Source of the DNA: Euphorbia lathyris
Taxonomy: Eukaryota > Streptophyta > Magnoliopsida > Malpighiales > Euphorbiaceae
Assembly: GCF_963576675.1 (NCBI RefSeq)
Contig: NC_088914.1
Coordinates: forward strand, 20,625,001 to 20,689,000
Reading direction: 5' to 3'
DNA length: 64,000 nt
Every line of letters starts with the position of its first letter. Positions within the stretch are counted from its first letter, which is position 1. A program made the position numbers and the translations under genes. This document shows positions 22,482 through 34,030 of this stretch, piece by piece. The notes beneath the pieces are model-generated. The model was not told the origin of the DNA. It worked only from the letters and a program-made list of their open reading frames with translations, and did no database searches.

Positions 22482-24102
22482 TGATGCGGATTCCATGAAG
22501 AAGCCTCACTAAGGGATAAATGTACCCCGTCGTTATCAAGTAATAAATTTCTGGTTAAGTCCAGGTTATCGTCCACAGGATTTATTTCTGCAAGTATCGA
22601 GCTACTCAGTTTCAGGTGTTATCTAGGCTTAGGGGGTTTTGAGTTGGTTTTTCTAAGTTAATCTACTCCTAGGTTGAATTATACTATTCCTAGCTAAGTT
22701 ATCTGATTCTAACTAAGTTATTCTACGCCTAATTAAGTTACTCTACCCCTAATTAAGTTAAACTACTCCTAATTGATCTTTCACTAGATGCAATTACCTG
22801 AAAGAACATGGTATGAACGATAATAATGAAGATAGATTGTTAGGTCTATTGAGTAAAAACCTAATCTGAGTCACTTGTATTCAAGGAGATTAACCCTACT
22901 TACCCTCCTGAAGTTCCTAGCGCGTGATTCCCTAAGGCCGAAACTAGGTCTAAGGCTCAGTAAATTGGCGCTTAATCAACTAAGAGGTTGTCAATCTCTT
23001 AGGCTCTGACTAGGTCAGATTCAGCTCGCAATATGTGCCTACTAGATTTTGGGGCTTTTGAATGAGTTAAACCAATTGAATAAAGCGTAAGACAGAGATT
23101 AGACAAGTAATCATAGACAAAACAAGAGCTAAATTATTATTAAAGGCGAAGATAAATGTCACAAGATACAATAAGCTAAGTTCGGCAACTGTATCAAAGA
23201 GTACAAACAAGGAAAGATAAAAGGAGATACAAAAATCCCTTTCAGGGAACCTGTTTACTCTGCAGCCGGCGACCTAATCTTAAGGACGAACCTTGACAAT
23301 TCCTCGAGAAAAGCTTTGAAGGAGCTTCAATGGAGGTTTGAAGGATATGGAGGAGATGGAGAGGAATTACAAGGGGGAAGCTAAAGTAATTTACAAATAA
23401 ATGAAAGATACTAATTTACATTGGAAAAACTCTATTTATAGGCGTGGCTCGGCCCTCTTTTTGACCTATTTTCGTGTCCTTATGCAGGTAGGAAGTCGTG
23501 GGGTCCGTCGTGGCATCGTGGGGGAGGAATTGGTCTTTTTGACCAATTCCCGCAGGTCTGCTCGCCGAGCAGGGCGAGCTGCTCGGCGAGCAGGCGCTAC
23601 TCGCGACGAGCAACGCCCTGCTCGGTGAGCAGGCATGGCCTGCTCGGCGAGTACGCCTCCAGGGGCCTGCTCGGTGGGCAGGCATGGCCTACGGAGGCCC
23701 GCTCGTCGAGCATTCTTGCCTGGAATGCCCCTGCGTGCTTGCCGACTGCCGTCGATGCCTTTTTCGTCCGAACTTAAACCTGCGCATGTACAGAAACTCC
23801 AGATAACATTAGTCCAAAGGCTAAATTGACCCGCCAATCGCTTATTTTGAGCAAACGCTTCGTTTGACGGACCAATTAGCTTTAAAAGATAACGGAATTA
23901 TACTATGCATGCTACTTTGGCCGTAATTGCCTAAATTGGTCATAAAACGAGCCTAAACAACGAAAAATAAATAAAACGTTTCCAATTCCTAACTAACTCA
24001 CACAAAAGCATTTAAATGCGAGAAATGCTCACTTATTAACTAAATAATGCTAAAACCCGTCCTAAAACCGTACCTAAAGATAGGGGTTTTTGACCCCTAT
24101 CA
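22482..24102. mobile_element. Solo LTR, probably Ty3/gypsy-type, 1621 bp
   Basis: Starts tgatgcggattcc, ends gacccctatca (TG...CA) and is flanked by the 5-bp duplication tctcc (22477-22481 and 24103-24107). Inside are no coding motifs, PBS or internal region. The segment with 'gtaataaatttctggttaag...ccaggttatcgtccacagg' near 22540-22585 is a style I associate with plant gypsy LTRs, which makes the superfamily an inference. Solo LTRs arise by recombination between the two LTRs of one element. It contains the GC-rich palindrome cluster at 23526-23710. Confidence 0.8.
23526..23710. repeat. GC-rich palindrome cluster inside the solo LTR
   Basis: Opens with a 10-bp-arm hairpin (ggaattggtc, loop ttttt, gaccaattcc, 23526-23550). 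Then come ctgctcgccgagcag (23558-23572), ctgctcggcgagcag (23579-23593), cctgctcggtgagcagg (23617-23633) and gcctgc/gcaggc around tcggtgg (23665-23683), plus degenerate variants to 23710. Units interlock through gcaggcatggcctgc. Surrounding DNA is AT-rich. Open frames in this stretch are by-products of the repeat. Confidence 0.85.
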
Positions 24103-24995
24103 TCTCCCTAGTTAGTGGACTTAAATATAACTTACTGAGCGTAGCTCAGCTATGTGACAACGGCAGAAAAGTTATATTTGATAACATTGGATGTAAAATA
24201 CTCGAGGGAAAAACAAATGAATTAATTTTAACTGCCCCTCGTGTTGATAATGTCTTTATGCTGAATTTGGAAAAGAAATTTTCAAAAAATGTATGCTTAG
24301 TGTCAAAGGAAGAAAATTCCTGGCTATGGCACAGGAGACTTGGTCATGTAAGCATGGACCTCCTGGCCAAATTAGCAAGAAAGCAATTAGTTGAGGGATT
24401 TCCAGAACTTATGTTCGAAAAGGATCAATTGTGCAATGCTTGTCAGCAAGGAAAACAAACAAAAAAATCTTTTCATAGTAAAAACATCGTCTCAACTAAG
24501 CATCCACTAGAGTTGCTACACTTGGATCTCTTCGGACCAGTCCAGCCGCTGAGCTTGGGTGGTAGAAGATTTTCCTTGGTCATTGTAGATGACTTTTCTC
24601 GATACACTTGGATCATCTTGCTGAGTAGCAAGGATGAAACCTTTGAGACATTTTCAACATTAGTAAGAAAACTTGAAAATGATAAAGACCTAAAGTTAGC
24701 TCACATCCGAAGTGATAATGGTGGAGAATTCAAAAATCAACAGTTTGTTGAATTCTGTGAAGCCAGCGGCATTGACCATAATTTTTCTGCTCCTAGAACG
24801 CCTCAACAGAATGGGGTAGTTGAGAGAAAAAACAGAACCTTGGTTGAAATAGCCAGGACAATGCTGAGTGAGAATAGGCTTCCAAAGTACTTTTGGGGAG
24901 AAGCTGTCAACACAGCTTGCTACATACTTAATAGGGCTCTAGTCAGACCCATATTAAAGAAGACTCCCTACGAACTTTGGAAAGGACGAAAACCC

Positions 24996-26334
24996 TGTTG
25001 GTCCCTTATAACGTTACAAGTATAGTTCCAAGGGGGGGTTAGGAACTATTTAAAAAAATTTAAGTTAGGGCAGACTTCTTTTTCGTGAGAAAAAGGTTTT
25101 AACAGCGGCGCTGAGTGAATAGCAAGATACTGGCTTAGTCAACTAGTGACTAGGTCAGTTTCTTTACTTGAGTCAGGAGATAGCACTAAGAGTCTATTCC
25201 TGAGCTCAGATATTCAATGCGCACAACTCAGCTTGACCTCTTTACTTGGTCAGTTTTTGTTTAAGCAAGCAATAAATATATAAAGGAGTTTAAGGTTAGA
25301 AATATGTTACTCAGCAGATTTATCCAGGTTCGGCCTCCAAGCCTACGTCCTGTCCCCGGAAAACGTTCCGAAATTTCGAATTCTCTACTGGGCTCTTTAA
25401 CGGTAGAGCATCAAACCTTTTACAATCTTAGGAACTGAGTATAACAAGAGTACCTTCCTCTATACCTCTACTCAATCCTAATCTCTCGCTGAGTACTATA
25501 ACCGAGTACTCAGCCTCTCCTTTCTAATCTCTACAAATGATAAGTGTTTGTCCTAAACAATGATTGCTAAGACACCTTAGATGATTGAATAATCACTCTA
25601 GACTTTTACACAAAAGATATGAAATGTAGTGTAAGATTGCTTTGCTTTTTCTTGCAGAACTTTGCGTAGAGATTTGGTCAGCGTAATGGCTTGATCAAGT
25701 TCTATGTTGAATGAAGCAACTGATGGCACTATTTATAGAGATGTCTGAGGCATCGGTCATTTCAAATTTCGAAATAACCGTTGGAGGGAAACGGCTTCAT
25801 GTCGTTGTCATCCTGACTTGCTCAGAGCTCTCGGCCAATTAGATTTGAATATCTTCTGTCCTCGATCAGCTTTTGGTCAGCTCGGCAGAATGTCTCTCCA
25901 TTTATGGTAATGTCAACTAGACAGCATACTGTGTCTTTTGAACTTTACCTGAAGTGGAAATACTTTGTCTGGAAGTTGTTCTTAGCCAGCTGCTGTCTTG
26001 TACTCTTTGTCGAATCAACTCAGCAGCTTCGTCCCGAAGTTGATCCACAAAGGTCTTCTAGATCCTTCTTCCGCTGAGTTGCGTTTTGTCCATAACGACA
26101 ACGTTTTGACATACGCGGGCCGAGTTGCCATAAACTGTTTGACTTGGGCTTTGACTTCCGTATTGGGCTTTGGGCCTTTTAGACTTTGTATCTTATAAAC
26201 AATTTAACTCAACATTGAACAAACACATTAGTAGAATAAATCAAAGCATTTAAACTTAGTGTGTTTAGAATATGTTTTTAATTATACTTAAACAATTTTG
26301 TCAAATCAAAATTATGTGGAAAGGTGTTTCAACA
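24996..26334 (-). repeat. 3' LTR of Sirevirus B (minus), 1339 bp
   Basis: On the plus strand it opens tgttggtccc and closes ggtgtttcaaca, the inverted ends of the LTR at 17523-19022. It is about 160 bp shorter than that copy, so the two are different family members or carry indels. The same actcagc/gctgagt stems occur, e.g. around 25488-25525. Confidence 0.88.
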
Positions 26335-26349
26335 AACTCCCCCATTTTG
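26335..26349 (-). other. Polypurine tract of Sirevirus B
   Basis: On the minus strand caaaatgggggagtt directly precedes the LTR start tgttgaaacacc. The upstream phrase ttttgccaacatc-aaaatgggggag is the typical layout before the 3' LTR in Sireviruses. Confidence 0.85.
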
Positions 26350-26390
26350 ATGTTGGCAAAACTTTTCAGCGAAGAACTCAGTATTGAGCT

Positions 26391-28253
26391 TGAAGGAAAT
26401 TAGGGCTAAGGTATAGCAGCGGAAATATAAATTTTTTAGCCTATTTCCTTTTAACCATAGGATCCGTTAATCGTTATTTCATATAAAGAGGGATAAAAAG
26501 GAATACCTTTCGATGAACAATCTACCGTTGTTAAAGAAGCGCCCATAATTCTTCTCCGAGATTCCAACCACAAAGTTTAACACGGAGAGGTTAAGATGAA
26601 ATCAACCCTTATGAGATGCAACCAAAATAGATTGCCTCTAATTAACCAACACAAGATCAAAGAGAAAGATGGATGAATAAGATTAATCAATCGATGGAAT
26701 GCCGTATGAATTCTTGTCCACGAACTAGGGGATGGGAATTCTTTTTCTCTCACTGAATAGCAATTTCGAAAATCACTAAAGGGGGAGGGATTAGGCTTGG
26801 TCGAAATTCACATGGGAGGGGGTATATATAGTTGCTTGAATCTAAACCCTAGTTAGATAGGAATAGGTTACTTAATAGGAATCCAATTCGGAAAAGGATT
26901 CCTAATTATTATCTCACAATATATCTAATATATTTAGGATAATAATAAATAACCTAATTGGATAATAATAGGAGTATATTAATCCAATTCAAACTCCTAA
27001 TTTAATTATCTCTTAATTAATTTAATTCATAATCCTAATCAAATTAGGATTAATGGAATAAAATCAATTCCTTATCTCTATATACAAATTTCGCCCCCCT
27101 CCATATATTTGGGCCTTACTGGGCTCAATTGGGCTTCCATCTATTAATCATATCCATCTCTCTTTTGGTTCTAAGTCTTATGTGTGATCCATTAGGTTCT
27201 TACTACTTCTGGCCGTATGCAACTATTAAATTAATTTCTTCAAGAATTATATTTAATCCTTGCATAACGGAATGATGTACTGAGTATGTTATTGGCAAGT
27301 CTGTAATCATTCCCCCAGAGTCCGTTAAGAAGACAGGTTGATTCTGTCGTTAACCCTTCTGTATTAGTTACGGTATAATACGATCCTTTATCAACTACAT
27401 CCTTGAACTGAATCTTATGACTATGGGTAATGTCAAGTCATATATAACGAGACGTTTGTTTTACTTGTTCTTGGCCGAGTCAACTCAAAAAGATAGGTTA
27501 AGTGAAATCTGTATTTCTACTCTTAAGCTATCACCTTGCAAGGGTTTAGAGTCGAGTCTTCCACAAGCGATCCTTGGATGTATCTCCCATTAATCGGGAG
27601 TGATAAATGCTCAATCCAATGTATAACTACCCTGACATTACTTCCTGTGACACCCAACCTTTGCAGTTCACACCCCAGAGTCATCTCTGTTAAGGATCGT
27701 GGGACCGCAGGATCAAAGTCTCACATTCAGTAATTCAGGATGACCAATTAACATTCTTTTGAGTCTGAGGATTAGTTATACCTAGTAATACCAATGAGAT
27801 GAACAGTTGACAAGGATGAATCTACCCATCCTGTTATCTCAAATCGGATCCCCAATCCTAATGAACAACGTTTCACCGGATCTATGTAACTGTCCAGATA
27901 TCTATATATATGAAGCTTGCGAGATCAGCTTTCTGTCGGACAGAAGACATTGTTACATACAAGTCTCAACCGTGATATATCAATCCCAAACATATCACTT
28001 GACTTGGGGTGGTTTTAAGTTTATTAGTTTATTATAAAGTTTTGTCTCACTTCATGCTTGTATGAACACTTTATAATCACTTTAAACAAACTTACGGATT
28101 TCCTTTTATTAGACTTTATTCAGTGCTTAAAAGGGATTGCCTTTATATAGTTATAAAACATATATCTCATTAAAACAAATGATATAAAGAACAATTCATT
28201 TACAATAAGTTTGTATCCCGCAACAATTGACTATAGGACACTAAACCCCAACA
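26391..28253 (-). repeat. 3' LTR of copia-1 (left copy)
   Basis: tgaaggaaatt...ccccaaca on the plus strand, 1863 bp. Followed by tactcccacttgg, which on the minus strand gives the purine-rich tract ccaagtgggagta next to the LTR. Confidence 0.95.
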
Positions 28254-28267
28254 TACTCCCACTTGGA

Positions 28268-31200
28268 CTAAAGCCAATTGTTTCTAAAACTTATCCCAGT
28301 AGAAGTTAAATGACGATCATGTACTTTCTGGGTTAAAGGCTTTGTCAACGGATCTGCAACGTTGTCCTCTGTAGGTACTCTTTCTATTCTCACATCTCCT
28401 CTAGCCACAATCTCTCTTATGATGTGGTATCGCTTTAGGTAGTGCTTGGATGCATTATGAGACCGTGGTTCCTTTGCTTGCGCAATGGCTCCATTGTTAT
28501 CACAGTACAGAGTAATGGGATTGACAATGTCAGGCACCACACCTAGTTCTATAATGAACTTTCTAATCCAAACTGCTTCCTTTGCCGCTTCCGTAGCAAC
28601 GATGTACTCTGACTCGGTCGTAGAGAAAGCTACGCTTCCCTGCTTGGAACTTTTCCAACTGACCGCGCCCCCATTTAGGATAAACAGGTATCATGATTGG
28701 GATTTAAAATCATTCTTATCTGTGAGATGACTAGCGTCTGAAAATCCTTGTATTTTCAGATCTCCTTCTCCGTACACTAGGAACATATCTTTAGTCCTTC
28801 TCAAGTACTTAAGAATGTTCTTGATGGCAATCCAATGCTCGTCTCCCGGATTCCCTTGGTAACGACTCGTTACAGATAACGCGAACGCTACGTCAGGTCT
28901 AGTGCATAGCATAGCATACATAATCGAACCGATCGCGCTGGCGTATGGGACTACAGCCATGCGTCGTTTGTCATCATCAGTTTTAGGACATTGATGATTG
29001 TTTAACTTTACTCCATGTACCATGGGTAAGTTACCTCATTTCGATTCAAGCATGCTAAACCGATTTAGCACCTTTTCAATGTATGTAGCCTGTGAAAGAC
29101 CAAGCAGTCTACGCGATCTATCTCTGTAGATCTTTATACCAAGTATATAGGCTGCTTCACCAAGGTCTTTCATTGAGAAGTTACCAGATAACCAAACTTT
29201 CACCGATTGTAATAGAGCAATGTCATTTCCCATTAACAGTATATCGTCCACATATAGTATGAGAAATGCTATAGAGCTCCCACTTGCTTTCTTGTAAATG
29301 CAAGCTTCTTCGCAATTTTGTTCGAAACCAAATTGTTTTTTGGTTTCGTCAAAACGCTTGTTCCAGCTTCTAGATGCTTGCTTGAGTCCATAAATGGATC
29401 TCTGAATTTTGCAATCTTTATTTGCATCCTTTGATATGAAACCTTCAGGCTTCATCATGTATACATCCTCAAGCAGATTTCCATTTAGGAAAGCTGTTTT
29501 CACATCCATTTGCCAAATCTCATAATCAAAATGAGCGGCAATTGCAAGCATGATTCTGATTGATTTGGACATAGCAACAGGAGAGAAGGTTTCGTCATAA
29601 TCAACACCTTGTTTCTGACGATATCCCTTCGCTACCAACCTAGCCTTGTAGGTGCTAACCTTTCCATCCATGTCAGTCTTCTTTTTGAAGATCCACCTGC
29701 ACCCAATGGGTTTTATCCCTTCGGGTGGATCAACCAAAGTCCAAACTTGGTTAGTATACATGGAATCCATTTCAGAATCTATGGCCTCAAGCCATGCTTT
29801 AGAATCTGGACTAGTAAGAGCCTCTTCCTAGTTTTCGGGTTCGTCGTCTAACACGGGAACCTCGTCATCATCTCCCACTAGAAAACCATATCTAACTGGG
29901 AGTTCACGAACTCTTCGTGATCTACGAATAAGTGCCACTGGAGTCTCATCTAATGGGACTTCTTCGGGTACCTCAACCGCTTCTGTTGTTTCAGTCGTTG
30001 TTTCTTCCTCTTGAACTTCGTCGAGTTCAATCACGCTTCCCTTTTGTGTTTCTTCGAGAAACTCTTTCTCTAAGAAGGTTGCGTGTTTGGATACTATTAC
30101 TTTCTGATCATCTGGATGATAGAAGTAATACCCTATAGTTTCCCTGGGATATCCAATGAAGAAACATTTATTAGATTTAGAATCTAATTTGTCGGACGCA
30201 ACGCGTTTGACATATGCTGAACAACCCCATACTCTCATGAACGAGAACACGGGTTTCTTACCAACGAATAATTCATATGGTGTGGAAACAGCGGATTTAG
30301 TTGGTACTCGGTTCAGGGTGAAGAGGGCAGTTTCTAAGGCATAGCCCCAGAACGTCTTTGGAAGTAAGGCCATGCTCATCACAGATTGTACCATATCTAA
30401 TAGGGTACGGTTTCTCCTCTCGGATACACCATTGTGTTGTGGTGTATAGGGAGGTGTCCATTGTGAGCATATCCCACATTCAGTTAGATAATTCAGAAAA
30501 TCATCAGAAAGATATTCGCCACCTCGATCAGATCGAAGTGTTTTTATTTTCTTTCCTAATTGATTTTCCACTTCATTCTTGAAACATTTGAACTTGTCAA
30601 AGGCTTCTGATTTGTGCCTCATCAAGTAGATATAACCATAGCGAGTATGATCATCTATGAAGCTAATGAAGTATCTGAATCCTCCTCTTGCTTGGACTGA
30701 CATAGGACCACATACATCTGAATGAATGAGTCCTAGAGTGTCTGATACACGCTCACCTTTATTGTTAAAGGGTGTCTTTGTCATTTTACCTTTTAAACAT
30801 GATTCGCATGTTTCTAATGATTCAGAATCGATTGGATCTATAAGCCCATCTGAATGTAGCTTTAGCATGCGTCTCTTGTTTATATGGCCTAAACGACAAT
30901 GCCACAAGTAAGTTGAATTATCTAGCTTATGTCTTTTGGTATCAATTGCAAAAACAGGAGTTTTATCATCTAACACATAAATCCCATTTTGTGATATTCC
31001 TGAAAAATAAAAGATCGAATCTTTATAAAAATTGCAACTATTGTTCTTTATTGAAATATGAAAACCGTCGTCAACGAGACGGCTAATAGAAATAATGTTA
31101 CGAGACATCTCAGGAACGTATAAACAATTCCTTAATTCTATTACAAGCCCAGAGGGCGAAAGTAAAACATAATCTCCAAGGGCGGCAACTCTTGCTCCAT

Positions 31201-32167
31201 TTCCCACTCGCAAGTTTATGCTTCCTTTCTTTAGTTCCTTAGTCTGTTTTAGCTCCTGCATATTTGTACAAATATGAGATCCACATCCGGTATCAAGTAC
31301 CCAAGATTCAGACAATGAAACCGTATTTATTTCAATATAGAACATATCAGACGTAGAAGCACCACGTTTTCCCTTCTTGAGGGTGGCTAGATACTCCTTG
31401 CAGTTTCTCTTCTAATGCCCGTCTTTACCACAGAAGTGGCATTCTCCTTTGGGCTTCTTCACTTCCTTTCCCTTGGACACATCTCTCTTACCTTTCTTGG
31501 GATGTTTAGGATTGGGAAAATTCCCTTTCCTTTTCTTCGATCCCTCGATTACAAAAGCCGGTATGGCCTTGTCTTTCTTCATATTGGGCTCAACTGATTT
31601 GAGCATGTTTGCAAGCTCTTCAAGAGAGGTTTGCAAGTCATTCATTTGGTAGTTCATGATGAACTGTGAATAAGTCTCTGGGAGGGATTGAAGAACCAAG
31701 TCGGTACTTAATTCGTTGTCCATCACAAATCTAATACTAGAAAGTTTGGTAATATAGCCCATCATCTTGACACAATGTGTCATGACAGATGTGCCCTCTT
31801 GCATCCTGCAACGATATAACAATTTTGATATCTCGTAGCGTTTGCACCTGGTTTGTTTCCCAAACAATTCCTTTAGGTGCATGATGATGGAATAGGCATT
31901 CATCTCCTCATGTTGCCTTTGTAATTTTGATGTCATCGATGCAAGTATGATGCAAGCGGCATGATCATCATCAGCCTTGTGCTTCTGATAAGCATCAATT
32001 TCCTCGATGGGAGCATCATCTTCAGGGACAGGGGGTATCTATGTATCAAGTACATACCCAATTTTCTCGAACTTCAAAACAATTTTGAGGTTACGAAACC
32101 AGTCGGTGAAGTTTGAACCATTCAATTTGTTATCGGTAAGAATGTTTTGCAGATTGGTTTTAGTCAT
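28268..32167 (-). pseudogene. copia-1 gag-pol polyprotein with five in-frame stops
   Basis: One frame of 1299 residues from ATG 32167 (MTKTNLQNI). Order: gag with UBN2-type region, zinc knuckle CHFCGKDGH, aspartic protease (SWVLDTGCGSH), integrase (HCRLGHINKRR...CESCLKGK; HSDVCGP, SDRGGEY, HNGVSERRNRTL), reverse transcriptase (GCRWIFKKK, MDVKTAFLNG, YVDDILLM) and RNase H (TTESEYI, TLYCDNNGAI, LTKPL). This protease-integrase-RT-RNase H order defines Ty1/copia. Stops: TAG 32039-32041, TAG 31412-31414, TAG 29828-29830, TGA 29036-29038, TGA 28691-28693. The TGA at 29036 is shared with the second copia copy (56451-56453); the other four are private. The frame closes in SFRNNWL before the stop at 28268. 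Confidence 0.95.
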
Positions 32168-33498
32168 GATTTTAAGAGTGTGTGTTTAAACAAAACCTGA
32201 GAGTGAGAAAGAGTAAATGTATGTCATTCATTTGCTTTAAAGTATAACAATCTAAAATTATAGGCCTTTTAATTTATTTCAGATTGCTCCCACTATTTTG
32301 TCAAATTAATAGCCCTCCATATTAATTCGAAGAATTTCACAAATCCTTTAGTGAGCTAGGATCCTAACTCCTGAGATTTCGCCTTGAGTTTGCTCAACAA
32401 GCTAGTCCCATTTGTCAGGTAGATTCATGTAATCAATCACATCTTGAATGTGATTCCTAGGTTATTGGGTTACTAACCACATTAGTAACTAATATGTTAT
32501 TCACATTAATCCCAACCATATTGCTCATTAGTTTATGACAACATGAGTTTGCTCATCCAATTATCATAATCTAATTTAAGTATTACCCCATATTCATGAA
32601 AGAATGACTTTCGATAATTCAGGTGTTACCATAAGACCCCGAGCTTGAGTTTGCTCAACAACCCAAAGGCCCCCAGTACTGCCGGCTGAATTATAATATT
32701 AGGGAGGGGCAACCGATTTTAATAACTTGCTTATTTACTTAACTTTTTTAACGAGGGATTTTATTTAAGTCTCATAATCTAACTTAGTCTTGATTTGCTT
32801 TAGCATACATCAGACATACATACATTCACATACATTGGCGTTATGGACATATCATCTAAATTATTCCGTCGAGCCAGAGACGGAATAAAAGGCCAAACCT
32901 AAGGAAATACTAACTATTACATATTTCTCTTTTAGGTCCTCCGTCTTCTCCATGGCGCCTTGAAATTACATATTAATTTCTATACTACTATAAGAAAACT
33001 TCAATTGAATTGAAGGGAATCAGATGAGAGGAGAAATTACAATAGATAGTAGAAAGGCAGGACGCGCAGGCCCTATTTCAAAAATACCAAAAGACTAAAA
33101 GAGGGTCCAAATATGTCCATAACTCCAAACATGCATAGACTCAATTAAATAAATTTAATTGGTTGATTACATAACCGGCTTATGTAATATTTAGGTTAAT
33201 CACATTAACTCGTCAAATTAACTTTCATCCAATTTTACTTCTAATCGTTTTGTATCTTTATATTAATCCTTAGATTAATATAACCATATAAAACGTTGAT
33301 TATGCACGTCCAAATTATTTTGATTTCAATTCATTTAACACTTTGATTTACATATTGGTAAAAACAAACATTTAAACGAATTTTTCATTCGATAATCAAA
33401 ACAGAAAACTATTAATTTCTGAAACATATATATACATTTAATACAAAACGATTTTAAACCATTTAAAATCAAGTGGGTATCGGGTCGGGACCGAGAGC

Positions 33499-33639
33499 GG
33501 GCTGCTGTCGATTGGCAGCAGCCCTTAGGGCACGCGGGACGCCGCTGCCTTGCGGTAGCGGCGCCCCTGCGCCGCACACGGCTGCTGCCGCGAGGCAACA
33601 GCCGCGCGACAGCGGCCAGTCGCGCCGTGAGGCGCGACT
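33499..33639. repeat. GC-rich hairpin island in the copia-1 leader
   Basis: Four successive stem-loops: gggctgctg/cagcagccc with 8-base loop (33499-33524); gccgctgcc/ggtagcggc with loop ttgc and one G-T pair (33541-33562); an 11-bp stem around loop gcga with one mismatch (33579-33604); agtcgcgcc/ggcgcgact with loop gtga (33618-33639). Two loops fit the GNRA tetraloop rule. The aligned place in copia-2 (around 60510-60560) has only AT-rich sequence. Confidence 0.85.
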
Positions 33640-33667
33640 CGGGCTGTTGTCGTTATATTTTTTTTAT

Positions 33668-33670
<3 letters not shown>

Positions 33671-33702
<32 letters not shown>
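33671..33702. repeat. (TA)n microsatellite
   Basis: Uninterrupted alternating t and a for about 30 bases, directly after the GC-rich island. Confidence 0.95.
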
Positions 33703-33704
<2 letters not shown>

Positions 33705-34015
33705 TTCTAAAACAATTTTAAAACGATTTTCAGAAATAGGAAAAACTACAATAGATTTCCGTTTTATCATTTAGAATTAATAAAACTAATTTTATCAACC
33801 TAACTATAAAACTAATAGATTTTGTTATAACGATTATCAACCGAAATAATTAGGAACATAAGCATAATCAGTTTTAATTAACAATTAATCAAAACTTTAT
33901 TTATCTTTAGAATTAATTAATCAAAAATATTTGTCAATTAATCCTAACCATAAATATTTATTCAATCCTATTGAAAACTTCTATATTTTCATATATGAAA
34001 TAACGGATTTAACGA

Positions 34016-34029
34016 TGGCTCTGATACCA
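34016..34029 (-). other. Primer binding site of copia-1
   Basis: Minus strand tggtatcagagcca, one base from the 5' LTR, complementary to initiator tRNA-Met. Confidence 0.95.
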
Positions 34030-34030
34030 C

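Larger units (their letters stand above)
17523..24995 (+). mobile_element. Chimeric, truncated Sirevirus-type Ty1/copia element
   Basis: It begins with a 1500-bp LTR, an initiator-Met PBS and a Sirevirus-type gag (SRPPLLFGYNYTFWKNRM). Gag then jumps to mid-integrase at about 20326, and integrase jumps back to mid-gag at about 20940. A second gag-protease-integrase run follows and breaks off at 24995, where a minus-strand LTR of the same family is inserted. A gypsy-type solo LTR sits inside the protease-integrase region (22482-24102). No 3' LTR of this copy is present. The order gag-IN-gag-PR-IN cannot be an original element; it needs recombination between two related copies plus deletions. 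Confidence 0.9.
22296..24995 (+). pseudogene. Sirevirus protease-integrase, split by a solo LTR
   Basis: Coding parts are 22296-22481 and 24103-24995. Protease start: MWYIDNACSRHMTG; the active-site triplet reads DNA instead of the usual D-S/T-G. Removing the insertion and one copy of its tctcc duplication restores one frame into VSGLKYNLLSVAQLCD. The integrase zinc domain (WHRRLGHVSMDLL...CNACQQGKQTKKSF) and core (DLFGPVQPL, SDNGGEF, PQQNGVVERKNRTL) follow. The frame stops in LWKGRKP, where the minus-strand Sirevirus LTR begins. Reverse transcriptase and RNase H of this copy are not in the window. Confidence 0.88.
32168..34015 (-). other. Long noncoding leader of copia-1
   Basis: About 1.85 kb between PBS and gag ATG, without a long open frame. 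It is AT-rich except for the GC-rich hairpin island at 33499-33639 and ends of (TA)n at about 33671-33701. The part at 32168-33480 aligns with 59305-60480 of the second copia copy, so it is an original part of the family. Confidence 0.8.

Noticed and set aside
23401..23837. Arg/Ala-rich open frames on both strands
   Set aside because: They are translations of the GC-rich palindrome cluster; both strands look alike because the DNA is self-complementary.
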